Source of the DNA: Bacteroidales bacterium | GTDB taxonomy: Bacteria; Bacteroidota; Bacteroidia; Bacteroidales; F082 | Direction of reading: 5' to 3' | DNA length: 59,417 nucleotides | Assembly (NCBI GenBank): GCA_029933225.1 | Contig: JAOZOO010000004.1 | Span: 6,438 to 65,854 of the forward strand | Part shown: positions 8,344-17,638 of the stretch, one piece after another | Layout of the letters: each line of letters starts with the position of its first letter | Position numbering within the stretch: position 1 is the first letter of the stretch | Program-made: the position numbers and the translations under genes | The notes under the pieces: model-generated | Seen by the model: only the letters and a program-made list of their open reading frames with translations | What the model was told of the DNA's origin: nothing | The model's database searches: none

Positions 8344-9987
8344 TTAATTCCTGAAAATTGGGGTAAACGAAAAAGTGTTTCCGTCGAACAGTCCTTTGTC
8401 ACTTAATTTCAATTCGGGAATCACCAACAAAGCCATGAATGACAACGTCATGTATGGTGCCCGTATGGTGGAGCCCATTAGATGCGCTTCTTTGTCTAAC
8501 TCATGATATCGGGCAGCCACCTCGAAACCGTCGCTGTCCGTCATCAATCCGGCCACCGGCAGGGATAAACCTTTTTGCTCATTTCCGCGGACAAGCGAAA
8601 TACCTCCTCTTTGGGAAATAACCTGATTGATGGCTTTTACAATTTGTTCATCACTGGTTCCCACGGCAACAATGTTGTGACTGTCATGTGCCACGCTGGA
8701 AGCAATGGCTCCGGTTTTCAAACCGAAGTTATGGATAAAGGCCACCGCCGGGTCGGCTTTCCGGTACCTGTTAAGCACAACAATCTTGAGAATATCATTT
8801 TCCGTATCGCTTATTACGTTACCATCAATAACTTTCGGGGTTACGTACTTTATTCCCGTGATGAGTTCACCGTCATAGGCGACGATCACTTTTAATTTTT
8901 CCCCTTTGGCCGGGATACGGATTTGGCCGGCAGTAACGGGTGTTGCATTAAATGCATTGGGATGGTCTGTTTTGAGTGACCGGATGAGTGTCTTTCCGTT
9001 TTCGGCAACCATGATGCCGTCCACATAAGTCCGGAGTATGTTGAAATCCCGAAGGTTATCCACTATGATCAGGTCGGCGGGGTCACCGGTTTGCAGGGTT
9101 CCCACGTCGAGGTTATAATGTTTGACGGGATTGAGAATAGTACTTTTCAGAACCTTCACAGGATCATATCCTTTGGCGATGGCTCGTTTGACTAATTGAT
9201 TGATATGTCCTTCCGCCAGGTCGTCGGGGTGTTTGTCATCCGAGCAGAAAAGAATGCGGTCGGCATATTTATCCATCAACCCGATCAGTGCTTCAAAATT
9301 TTTGGCGGCGCTGCCTTCACGAATCTGGATTTTCATTCCGTATTTCAGCTTGTCTAATGCTTCTTCAATTGTATAGCACTCATGGTCGGTTGTGATGCCG
9401 GCTTCGGCATATTTCCGGGCATCATCTCCTCTCACGCCTGGGGCATGGCCGTCTGCCGGCTTACCGTATTTCCGGGCGATGGCAATTTTTTGCATTTCAG
9501 AATCGTCACGCCGGATAACACCGGGATAGTTCATCATTTCCGATAAATATTTGATCTCCTCCCTGCTGAGTAAATCTTCAAGTTCTTTGGGGCCCAATGC
9601 ACTCCCGGCGGTCTCAAACGGTGTGGCAGGCACACAGGCCGAAGCTCCGAAATAAAATTTGAAAGGCACCTTTTTCCCGTTTTCTATCATGAATTCAACT
9701 CCGGGAATACCCAGTACATTGGCAATCTCGTGCGGATCGGAAACCGTGGCTACCGTACCGTGAATCACGGCAAGACGTGCAAATTCAGAAGGCACCAGCA
9801 TGGAGCTTTCGATGTGAATGTGCGAGTCGATCAGCCCGGGAAGGATGTAATGATCATCTGCAACCGAATCATCTCTGATAATAGATTTGATGAATCCGTT
9901 TTCAACATGAACGGTTCCTTTGAAAATGGTTTCCGAATACAGGTCAATGATATTTCCCGAGAGGGAGAAGGAATGTTCTGATTTCAT
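8344..9987 (-). CDS. ade: Adenine deaminase (Ade family)
   Basis: Amidohydrolase-superfamily enzyme converting adenine to hypoxanthine and ammonia in purine salvage. The protein is about 547 residues, normal for microbial Ade. Metal-binding and family blocks can be read in order: LPGLIDSHIHIESSM (about residues 48-62), TVSDPHEIANVLG (about 82-94), DGHAPG (about 180), TTDHECY (about 197), and the metal aspartate in FCSDDKHPDDL (about 247). The C-terminal Ade-specific domain has VAHDSHNIVAVG and GGISLVRG. I use ATG 9987; a TTG three codons upstream is possible. It is transcribed alone from the box at 10010-10017. Confidence 0.94.
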   Translation of the reverse strand: MKSEHSFSLSGNIIDLYSETIFKGTVHVENGFIKSIIRDDSVADDHYILPGLIDSHIHIESSMLVPSEFARLAVIHGTVATVSDPHEIANVLGIPGVEFMIENGKKVPFKFYFGASACVPATPFETAGSALGPKELEDLLSREEIKYLSEMMNYPGVIRRDDSEMQKIAIARKYGKPADGHAPGVRGDDARKYAEAGITTDHECYTIEEALDKLKYGMKIQIREGSAAKNFEALIGLMDKYADRILFCSDDKHPDDLAEGHINQLVKRAIAKGYDPVKVLKSTILNPVKHYNLDVGTLQTGDPADLIIVDNLRDFNILRTYVDGIMVAENGKTLIRSLKTDHPNAFNATPVTAGQIRIPAKGEKLKVIVAYDGELITGIKYVTPKVIDGNVISDTENDILKIVVLNRYRKADPAVAFIHNFGLKTGAIASSVAHDSHNIVAVGTSDEQIVKAINQVISQRGGISLVRGNEQKGLSLPVAGLMTDSDGFEVAARYHELDKEAHLMGSTIRAPYMTLSFMALLVIPELKLSDKGLFDGNTFSFTPIFRN

Positions 9988-10009
9988 TATGCTCAATTTA
10001 GAATTGTGT

Positions 10010-10017
10010 CAAAAATA
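10010..10017 (-). promoter_or_regulatory. -7 promoter element (TATTTTTG) of ade
   Basis: On the minus strand TATTTTTG fits TAnnTTTG, with a leader of about 15 nt to the ATG at 9987. Confidence 0.5.
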
Positions 10018-10138
10018 AAGAGAAAAAGAGAAAGTACGAAGTATTCAGAAAAATTGAAATAATCAGAGAATCCAGGGAACCTTATCCCGAACAATAAATC
10101 CATAATAATTGCTCCTCATACAGCAATCCTTTACCCGG

Positions 10139-11062
10139 TTATTTCAGTACTATTTCATCATACCGGTAAAAAATATCGAATCCTTTATTTTTCAGATATC
10201 TTTTTAACTCCCCCGGTTCATTGCGGAAAGTCATCAGCATAAAATCGCCCCCCCAGGCGCCAAGCGATTTGACTGTGCCGGAATGGTCAGGAAAATACAG
10301 GTCTTTGACTTTGGGCAGTTTCAGAATTTTTGACATCCGGTTTTCATGTTCGTTCAGAAGATGTTCAAACTCATCAAGGTTTTCGGTTTTAATTATCTTT
10401 TGCGTAATCGAACTGATTGCTTCAACATCTGTGTTATCAAAGGAGGATTTTCCAAATTCCGAAAGACTTTCTGATGTCCGTTGTTTGTGACCCGAATAGA
10501 CAAAATAAATATTGTCCTTAAAAGGAGGAGAAAACTGTATTTCGGAAATCACCGGCTGGTGGTCCAATAGCTGATAAATTATCGGCATTTTTGCCGTTGC
10601 GCAGGCAATATCATAGCCAGATCCTTCAAAAGTCAGCATTTGCAGCTTGAAAGGGTCAATGCCGGCCCAGCGGGCAATGTTGCTGATGAGCGTTGAACTG
10701 GAACCAAAGCCGTAATCGGGGTCAAACTCCAGAATCGTATCCACTTCAAAACCGGCACTTTCACTGTTAAGAAAATCCGAATTCAACGCCCGTGCTGCCA
10801 ACAGGATGTTTTTAAGTTTTTCGCAATATTCCGTTTCCGGCGCATAATCAACATTCAACTCCGGCAGATCAAAAATACACTGGAACCATAACCCTTCGGG
10901 TTCAATGGCGTGCCAGTGCAGTTTGTGTTCCTTGTTTTCCGCAACAGTCAGATGTTGTCCGGCTTTCAGAGGCACCGCCAGTGCTTTGGCCCCGGCAAGG
11001 ACAAGGTATTCTCCCGTGATCAGGAGTTTTCCCGAAGCGTACCAACTTTTTCTTGCTGTCAA
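10139..11062 (-). CDS. GHMP-family kinase, mevalonate/phosphomevalonate kinase-like
   Basis: Small-molecule kinase of 307 residues. GHMP motif 1 lies at the N-terminus (SGKLLITGEYLVLAGAKALA). Motif 2, the ATP-binding loop, is YGFGSSSTLISNIARW (about residues 122-137). The C-terminal glycine-rich motif 3 is in SLGAWGGDFMLMTF (about 265). The segment GSGYDIACATA is typical of the Bacteroidota GHMP kinase paired with HMG-CoA reductase. Its start overlaps the reductase stop by 4 nt (ATGA), so both act in one operon, probably phosphorylating mevalonate or phosphomevalonate for isoprenoid synthesis. The exact substrate is not determinable. Confidence 0.85.
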   Translation of the reverse strand: MTARKSWYASGKLLITGEYLVLAGAKALAVPLKAGQHLTVAENKEHKLHWHAIEPEGLWFQCIFDLPELNVDYAPETEYCEKLKNILLAARALNSDFLNSESAGFEVDTILEFDPDYGFGSSSTLISNIARWAGIDPFKLQMLTFEGSGYDIACATAKMPIIYQLLDHQPVISEIQFSPPFKDNIYFVYSGHKQRTSESLSEFGKSSFDNTDVEAISSITQKIIKTENLDEFEHLLNEHENRMSKILKLPKVKDLYFPDHSGTVKSLGAWGGDFMLMTFRNEPGELKRYLKNKGFDIFYRYDEIVLK

Positions 11063-12396
11063 GTTTTTCGAAGTTTGGAGATATAATCATTCACATTGGC
11101 AAAAGAAATCTTGTGTCCGAGAAAATATTCTTCTGCTTTTTTCTTTTCTTCATCGTTGGCCTGAAGGTGATTCAGGATATTGAAGAGGTGCATTTTCATG
11201 TGTCCTATCTGTATGCCCTTGGTTACCAGTGATCTTACCGCGGCAAAATTGTTGGCCAGGCCCACTGCCGAAGCGATCATCATCAGTTTTTTTGCAGACG
11301 GGTTACCCAACATCTCGAGCGATTTTTTTGCCAGCGGGTGAAGGTTGGTCAGGCCGCCGACAGTTCCCAAAGCAAGGGGCAGTTCCAGTGAGAATTTGAA
11401 TCGCCCGTCTTTTATTTCCACGGTCGAAAGGCTTTTGTATTTTCCTGTTCGTGAAGCATAGGTATGTCCTGCCGCTTCGATGGCCCTGAAATCGTTTCCG
11501 GTGGCAATGGCCACTGCGTCAATGCCGTTGAATATGCCCTTGTTGTGCGTGGTGGCCCTGTATTCATCTACTTCGGCTATTTTGACGGCCATCCGGAATT
11601 TTTCGGCAAACTGCTCTCCGGTAAGGTCGGTATCAATTCCCTCAAGTTCTTTGATGTCGCATTCCACCCATGTTCTGACGAGGCAGTCGGGCGTATAATT
11701 CGACAAAATGGACATGACAACAAGGCACTCTTTTTCTTCTCCTTTAAACACAGGATGGTGTTCGAAAAAAGATTTCAGCTCAACGGCAAACTCTTCGAGG
11801 CAGGAGTTGATAAAGTTGGCGCCCATGGAATCCACCGTATTGAAAGAAACTTTGATCTGGTAATAATTATCGATCCTGTCGGTCATATCCACCAGGTCAA
11901 AGCCCAGAATGCCACCGCCCCGTTTTTCCATATTCCCGGTAATGTGTGCTGTAGAACGGCGAAAAGCAGCGGTAAGCTCACCGAAAATGGACAGCAGTTT
12001 TTCTTTATCTCCATTCCAAAGAAAATGAACCTGACCGATTTTGATCACATCCACAACCTCGGAATGGAAGCCCCCGTGTTCAGACCAGAATTTGGCACTG
12101 GAAGAAGCGGCAGCCACCACCGAGCTTTCCTCAATTACGAGCGGAACCAGATGGGGCTTGCCGTTGACCACAACGTTGGGGACAACCCCGTAAGGAATAT
12201 AAAAGTTTGAAATGGTATTTTCACTGAATTCGTCAAAGATCTTCTGCACCTTATGGTCGGAATGCCAAAAGCTTTTCATGAGCTCAACACTCTCCACCTG
12301 CTTGTCCATCAGCTCGGCGACGATTTTGAGCTTGTCTTCTTTCAAGAGTTTCGAGAAACCCTTAATGATCAGATCACGTTTTCTTCTTCTCGGCAT
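11059..12396 (-). CDS. mvaA: Hydroxymethylglutaryl-CoA reductase, class II
   Basis: Catalyses the interconversion of HMG-CoA and mevalonate, the committing step of the mevalonate pathway. The 445-residue length fits class II enzymes. Blocks seen: VPLVIEESSVVAAAS (catalytic Glu, about residues 85-99), DSMGANFIN (about 190), ATTHNKGIFNGIDAVAIATGNDFRA (catalytic Lys within HNKG, about 282) and LGTVGGLTNLHPLA (about 342). Class II enzymes are degradative in Pseudomonas, but pairing with a GHMP kinase argues for the biosynthetic direction. A promoter box lies at 12452-12459. Confidence 0.93.
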   Translation of the reverse strand: MPRRRKRDLIIKGFSKLLKEDKLKIVAELMDKQVESVELMKSFWHSDHKVQKIFDEFSENTISNFYIPYGVVPNVVVNGKPHLVPLVIEESSVVAAASSSAKFWSEHGGFHSEVVDVIKIGQVHFLWNGDKEKLLSIFGELTAAFRRSTAHITGNMEKRGGGILGFDLVDMTDRIDNYYQIKVSFNTVDSMGANFINSCLEEFAVELKSFFEHHPVFKGEEKECLVVMSILSNYTPDCLVRTWVECDIKELEGIDTDLTGEQFAEKFRMAVKIAEVDEYRATTHNKGIFNGIDAVAIATGNDFRAIEAAGHTYASRTGKYKSLSTVEIKDGRFKFSLELPLALGTVGGLTNLHPLAKKSLEMLGNPSAKKLMMIASAVGLANNFAAVRSLVTKGIQIGHMKMHLFNILNHLQANDEEKKKAEEYFLGHKISFANVNDYISKLRKT

Positions 12397-12451
12397 TCCG
12401 TTTGATTTTCAGAAATATCAATTAATAATAACGTAATTGAATATCAGATTA

Positions 12452-12459
12452 CAAAATTA
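12452..12459 (-). promoter_or_regulatory. -7 promoter element (TAATTTTG) of the mevalonate pair
   Basis: On the minus strand TAATTTTG overlaps the stop codon of the upstream DUF4468 gene. It would give a leader of about 50 nt for the HMG-CoA reductase gene. Confidence 0.45.
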
Positions 12460-13011
12460 CCAATTATCAGGTTTTTCCTTTTCGGGAGGTACCATTTTTT
12501 CTTCGAGGCTTGTACTCCATTTATCCACATAACGGGCTATTTGTTGCAGGTAATCGTCCCACCGCTTGTCGTAAGCCGGGTCGTCTTTGTTGAGCCATTT
12601 TTCCACAGGCATAAATGTTTTTGATTTCAACACGATTTTATCAATGGTGTAACGATAACGGCCGTCTTTAAATTCAATGGTAAAGAAATAACGGATCATA
12701 CCGGCGTCGTATTTGATGCTGTCTTTATCATAATAATAAATACGAAACTGGTGCCGACCGGCTATTTTTCCTGTTTGGGGATCACGTAAAGTGGTCACGC
12801 GATTCGGGTCTTTGTAAAAGTCATTTAACCAATAAACGCAGCGTTTAAACAGCTCATCTTTGGTGCCTTCTACATCTACCACATTCCGGAAACGGATTTC
12901 CCTTGTTGCCGAATCAACAGGAATGGGATAAAGCCTAATCTCTTTTTTAATGTGCTGGGCATAAACCTGCATGCCTGCCAAAAGAAAAATCAAACCCAGA
13001 AAAGTTTTCAT
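12457..13011 (-). CDS. DUF4468 domain-containing exported protein
   Basis: 184 residues with a clear signal peptide (KTFLGLIFLLAGMQVYA followed by QHIKK). A compact alpha/beta domain matches DUF4468, a TBP-like fold widespread in Bacteroidota. Recognisable points are the N-terminal strand-turn 'IRFRNVVDVEGTKDELFKR', a basic central segment 'GRHQFRIYYYDKDS', and the strand pair 'IRYFFTIEFKDGRYRYTID'. It is probably periplasmic. No biochemical function is known for the family. The gene has its own promoter box (13035-13042) and probably forms a separate unit from the mevalonate genes. Confidence 0.8.
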   Translation of the reverse strand: MKTFLGLIFLLAGMQVYAQHIKKEIRLYPIPVDSATREIRFRNVVDVEGTKDELFKRCVYWLNDFYKDPNRVTTLRDPQTGKIAGRHQFRIYYYDKDSIKYDAGMIRYFFTIEFKDGRYRYTIDKIVLKSKTFMPVEKWLNKDDPAYDKRWDDYLQQIARYVDKWSTSLEEKMVPPEKEKPDNW

Positions 13012-13034
13012 AGTTAAACTTTTGTTTGCTCAAG

Positions 13035-13042
13035 CAAAGTTA
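13035..13042 (-). promoter_or_regulatory. -7 promoter element (TAACTTTG) of the DUF4468 gene
   Basis: On the minus strand TAACTTTG fits TAnnTTTG and leaves a leader of about 17-20 nt before the ATG at 13011. Confidence 0.5.
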
Positions 13043-13212
13043 ATAGAAATAAACTTTCGGAAGGTTATACCGGATTTAATTTTGAAGTAACCGGACAAAA
13101 CCGAATGTGTTTATGGCACGCTGTGGTGAACACCACCTGATATACTGAACGGTAACCGGGTAGGCATCATTCCAATCCTCCATTTTCGTCAATCGTTATT
13201 CTTCAAAAAAGG

Positions 13213-13316
13213 CTGTCATTTCGAGGGAAACGAAGCGTAGCGAAGTGACGAGAAATCCCCCCGGAGAGCACCCTTGTCCCGAGGAGATTTCTCCTCCTGC
13301 GTCATCGAAATGACAG
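13213..13316. repeat. REP/MITE-like palindromic element
   Basis: A 104-bp element bounded by perfect 12-nt inverted ends: CTGTCATTTCGA at 13213-13224 and its complement at 13305-13316. Inside are further complementary blocks (AGAAATCCCC against GAGGAGATTTCTC), so the whole folds into a long hairpin. The 'cgaagcgtagcgaagtgacgag' stretch is the style of palindrome dispersed through many Bacteroidota genomes. It has no coding capacity. Confidence 0.75.
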
Positions 13317-13555
13317 GGGGGGCCATAATTCCGTCCACTATTCCAAAACTTCAACATTCAAAATCTCCCCCGTCCTTTCCCGACCTTTCAGGAGCATGCC
13401 TTCCTGCCGTCAGCCATGGCCACCTGAAAGGTCAAATACCCTTCCAACCTTCCATCATTCCACCCATCCTTCACCTCTCACTACTCACAAATTCAAAAAC
13501 TAATAAGGTTTTGTTTTTCAGATAAGGATTTTATTGTCCTCAAATGTCCCCGTGT
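13317..13555. other. Non-coding spacer, pyrimidine-rich
   Basis: Between the palindromic repeat and the groEL terminator. The plus strand is C/T-rich ('cttccaaccttccatcattcc' style). It includes a short inverted pair, ACCTTTCAGG near 13392 against CCTGAAAGGT near 13425. I see no gene or promoter. Confidence 0.5.
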
Positions 13556-13591
13556 CAAAAAAAACCCGCTACACCTGAAGCGTAACGGGTT
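13556..13591 (-). terminator. Rho-independent terminator of groESL
   Basis: On the minus strand, downstream of groEL: stem AACCCGTTAC (13591-13582), a loop, GTAGCGGGTT (13572-13563), then a run of eight U (13564-13557). This is a textbook intrinsic terminator 23 nt past the groEL stop. Confidence 0.9.
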
Positions 13592-13613
13592 CTTTATTTT
13601 CGGTAAAATGATT

Positions 13614-15263
<1,650 letters not shown>

Positions 15264-15296
15264 TTATTAAATGATTAATTTTAATTCATAAATGTT

Positions 15297-15566
15297 TTAG
15301 ATGACCGCAAGAATATCGGATTGATTCATGATCAGATAATCTTTGTCATCAATGGTAATTTCGGTCCCTGCATATTTACCGTACAATACCCTGTCACCAA
15401 CTTTTACGGTAACGGGATTGTCCTCGGTTTTTTCAGGAACGGCCACAACGGTTCCCTGTTGTGGTTTTTCTTTTGCCGTATCAGGGATGATGATCCCGCC
15501 TGCAGTTTTTTCTTCGGCGGGAGCGGGTTCAACAACAACCCTTTCGCCAAGTGGTTTTATATTCAT
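15297..15566 (-). CDS. groS: Co-chaperonin GroES
   Basis: 10-kDa lid of the chaperonin, 89 residues. It begins [20 protein letters not shown]. The mobile-loop region [21 protein letters not shown] and the C-terminal [12 protein letters not shown] are typical. It is the first gene of the groESL operon. No TAnnTTTG box is evident upstream, but a sigma-54-like sequence is (see 15609-15625). No CIRCE inverted repeat was found. Confidence 0.98.
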   Translation of the reverse strand: MNIKPLGERVVVEPAPAEEKTAGGIIIPDTAKEKPQQGTVVAVPEKTEDNPVTVKVGDRVLYGKYAGTEITIDDKDYLIMNQSDILAVI

Positions 15567-15608
15567 AGTAAACAGATTTTTTGGTTATTATTCATGGGTT
15601 TGGGGATT

Positions 15609-15625
15609 TCCATATTTTGTGCCAA
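15609..15625 (-). promoter_or_regulatory. Possible sigma-54-type promoter upstream of groS
   Basis: The minus strand reads TTGGCACAAAATATGGA, against the sigma-54 pattern TGGCAC-N5-TTGC. The -24 half is perfect and the GG-to-GN spacing is right, but the -12 half has TGG instead of TGC. The predicted start is about 15597, 30 nt before the groS ATG. This is a weak, pattern-only call. Confidence 0.25.
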
Positions 15626-15633
15626 ACCGGGAA

Positions 15634-15672
15634 TAAAAAAAAATGTCAGAACGTTTATGACATTCTGACATT
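15634..15672 (-). terminator. Rho-independent terminator after secG
   Basis: On the minus strand AATGTCAGAA (15672-15663), a loop, TTCTGACATT (15651-15642), then a run of about nine U. It separates the lptE-secG operon from groESL. Confidence 0.85.
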
Positions 15673-15698
15673 TTAATGATGAAATAATTTCTTTTTAC

Positions 15699-16076
15699 TT
15701 ATTTGCCTCCCCCTTGCTGGTTTGATTGTCCCTGCGCGGGTTGTCCCTGTGACGGTAACGGCTGGTAATCAACTGGCGCCGGAGCATTTTTTGAGAAATC
15801 TTCGATTTGTTTTTTCAATTGTGAATCCTGCTGGGAAGTGTCAACTATACCCCGCGGGATAACCATTGTTGCTGTCAGGGCAAGTACCAGCAAAGCTACT
15901 GACAGTGTCCAGGTGGCTTTTTCAAGAAAATCGGCTGTTTGCCTGACGCCCATGAACTGCGAGCCGGCACCGGTAAAATTAGCTGCCAGGCCGCCGCCTT
16001 TTGGATTTTGAACCAAAACAATGAGACCGAGCAACACACATACGATCAGGATTAAAATGGATACAAAAAGATACAT
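15699..16076 (-). CDS. secG: Preprotein translocase subunit SecG
   Basis: Small inner-membrane component of the SecYEG channel. From ATG 16076 (125 residues) there are two membrane helices: YLFVSILILIVCVLLGLIVLV and, after the conserved loop QNPKGGGLAANFTGAGSQFMG, TWTLSVALLVLALTATMVI. The C-terminal tail is Gln/Pro/Gly-rich, as is usual in Bacteroidota SecG. The 16-codon-longer frame overlaps the upstream gene and is rejected. Last gene of an operon with the TPR protein (4-bp gap). Confidence 0.93.
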   Translation of the reverse strand: MYLFVSILILIVCVLLGLIVLVQNPKGGGLAANFTGAGSQFMGVRQTADFLEKATWTLSVALLVLALTATMVIPRGIVDTSQQDSQLKKQIEDFSKNAPAPVDYQPLPSQGQPAQGQSNQQGGGK

Positions 16077-16080
16077 CGTT

Positions 16081-17094
16081 CTAATTTTTAAGTTCTTCCT
16101 CTGCTTTTTGAATAAGGGCTGCAAAGTAACTACTTTTTTCCGGAAATTTCAAACTTAATTTTTCATAAATACTGATGGCTTTTTCAAAGCGTTTCTGATC
16201 GAAATAAATCGTTGCAAGTGTTTCGCTTACAATGTTTTCTTCGTCAACAACACTTTCTTTTGCCGCTTCTTCGGGATCGAAAAAAGTATGTTGGGGCTTT
16301 GAAATGCGGGGTTCGTTTTTGATAAATTTGTCGATAAGTTCCTGCTGATCTTTCACAGTCAGGGGTTCTTTCTCCTTTTCTTCTTCTGCCGGAACCGGTT
16401 GAGATGCTTGTTCGCTTTTTTCCTTTTCAAGATACCGTAAACGTTCGGCAACAATACGCATCAGATCGGAATGGGATGTGCTTCCTTCCACAGGCTCCAG
16501 GAATTCCTCAGGCTTTTGATCCGGTTCGGGTGCAGAGGCTTTTGACAACGTGTGAATTTCCTCACTTTTTTCTTCCGGTTTTTCAACAATTGCGTTCGTT
16601 CCGGTGGACCCTTCAGCAGTGGTTTCAGTTTCGACAAGCTCTGATTTACCGGTTTCCGGTTGTTCAACATCCTCCGGAGCTTCTTCTTTTGTGCCGGTTA
16701 CAACATCGACGGCTTCTTTCTTTTCAACGACAACTTCTTTTTCAACATCTTCCGCTACTTCTTCTTTGACAGTAGCTACGACACCGGCAGGTTCTTTCTT
16801 TTCGGCGGTTGTCTCTTTTTCAATGTCTTCATCCGGCAGGATCACCTTTTCGGCTGTCTTTGAAAGCGCATCGATGTGTTTTTTCAAAATCCGTCGGTTC
16901 CCTGCCTGAACGGCAGTCAGTTTCAACTGGGTATCATACATCACATGCTTTTCCTTAAAAAGGTTTAAGGTAAGCAGGATGCGGGCCGTCTGGCAATAGG
17001 GAAATTCTCTTACAAGTTCTGTCAGTTCCGGCAGCGACTTGTCGTTAAGAAGCGCCGGGTCAAGAATATACGCTGAAAAAATTTCTTTATTCAT
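16081..17094 (-). CDS. Acidic low-complexity protein with C-terminal TPR
   Basis: 337 residues from ATG 17094. The N-terminal 80 residues are a folded helical segment (LPELTELVREFPYCQTARILL). A long Glu/Val/Lys/Pro-rich linker follows (about residues 85-250), with degenerate repeats of the form VVxxxKEEVxEDVE. A C-terminal helical pair, 'ETLATIYFDQKRFEKAISIYEKLSLKFPEKSSYF', reads as one tetratricopeptide unit. It lacks a signal peptide or membrane helix. The function is unknown. Its constant place between lptE and secG in Bacteroidota hints at an envelope-related role. Confidence 0.75.
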   Translation of the reverse strand: MNKEIFSAYILDPALLNDKSLPELTELVREFPYCQTARILLTLNLFKEKHVMYDTQLKLTAVQAGNRRILKKHIDALSKTAEKVILPDEDIEKETTAEKKEPAGVVATVKEEVAEDVEKEVVVEKKEAVDVVTGTKEEAPEDVEQPETGKSELVETETTAEGSTGTNAIVEKPEEKSEEIHTLSKASAPEPDQKPEEFLEPVEGSTSHSDLMRIVAERLRYLEKEKSEQASQPVPAEEEKEKEPLTVKDQQELIDKFIKNEPRISKPQHTFFDPEEAAKESVVDEENIVSETLATIYFDQKRFEKAISIYEKLSLKFPEKSSYFAALIQKAEEELKN

Positions 17095-17107
17095 CGGGCA
17101 CTTTTTA

Positions 17108-17638
17108 TTACCAGTTGACAACGGCTTTATTAAAAATATCAGTAACCAGCATTTCACTGATGGTTACGATCAGATCGCCGGCAATGCTGTTCAGGTCGGC
17201 ATCCGAAGGATAATCGATAAATTCGGTGAATTTTTGTTCGAAATTCTTCTCGGGTTCAAATTTATTGAAATACCGTACGTTTACCGTGATTGTCAGCCGG
17301 TTAAGTGCGGCAGTCTGATTTCCCTGAATGGCAACGGGAGTTGTTTTATAATCCACTATTTCACCGTCAAGAGCCAGGTCGCCGTTGGCATCAACCATGT
17401 TGAGGTTTGCCTCACGGGTGAATTTGTCCCTTAACATATCTGTGAAAGTAGGGCTTAACAGGGGCTGGATCAGTGGCGCCCTGTTCTGAAAGTAAGCCAC
17501 CGAAACGGTTTTGGCCTCCGGCGGCACCGAAGCGCCCGTAAAGGAATATACTCCGCATCCCTCTGACAACAACAGGAAAAGACCGATTAGTGCCGGTAAA
17601 AAATATCTTGTAATATGCCAGTTATTCCGAGTGATCAC
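17108..17638 (-). CDS. lptE: LptE-family outer-membrane LPS-assembly lipoprotein
   Basis: Partner of the LptD translocon that inserts lipopolysaccharide in the outer membrane. 176 residues. A signal peptide ends at a lipobox cysteine (LLSEGCGVYSF, Cys about residue 28). The conserved LptE features 'YSFTGASVPPEAKTVSV' and 'FTDMLRDKFTREANLNMV' follow, then a beta-rich body. The start overlaps the stop of the sigma-54 regulator by 4 nt. The frame ends 13 bp before the TPR gene. Confidence 0.87.
   Translation of the reverse strand: MITRNNWHITRYFLPALIGLFLLLSEGCGVYSFTGASVPPEAKTVSVAYFQNRAPLIQPLLSPTFTDMLRDKFTREANLNMVDANGDLALDGEIVDYKTTPVAIQGNQTAALNRLTITVNVRYFNKFEPEKNFEQKFTEFIDYPSDADLNSIAGDLIVTISEMLVTDIFNKAVVNW

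Noticed and set aside
11464-12210. 248-codon plus-strand frame
   Set aside because: It lies wholly antisense to HMG-CoA reductase, whose catalytic motifs are clear.
16604-16909. Ser/Thr-rich plus-strand frame
   Set aside because: Antisense shadow of the Glu/Val-rich linker in the TPR protein.
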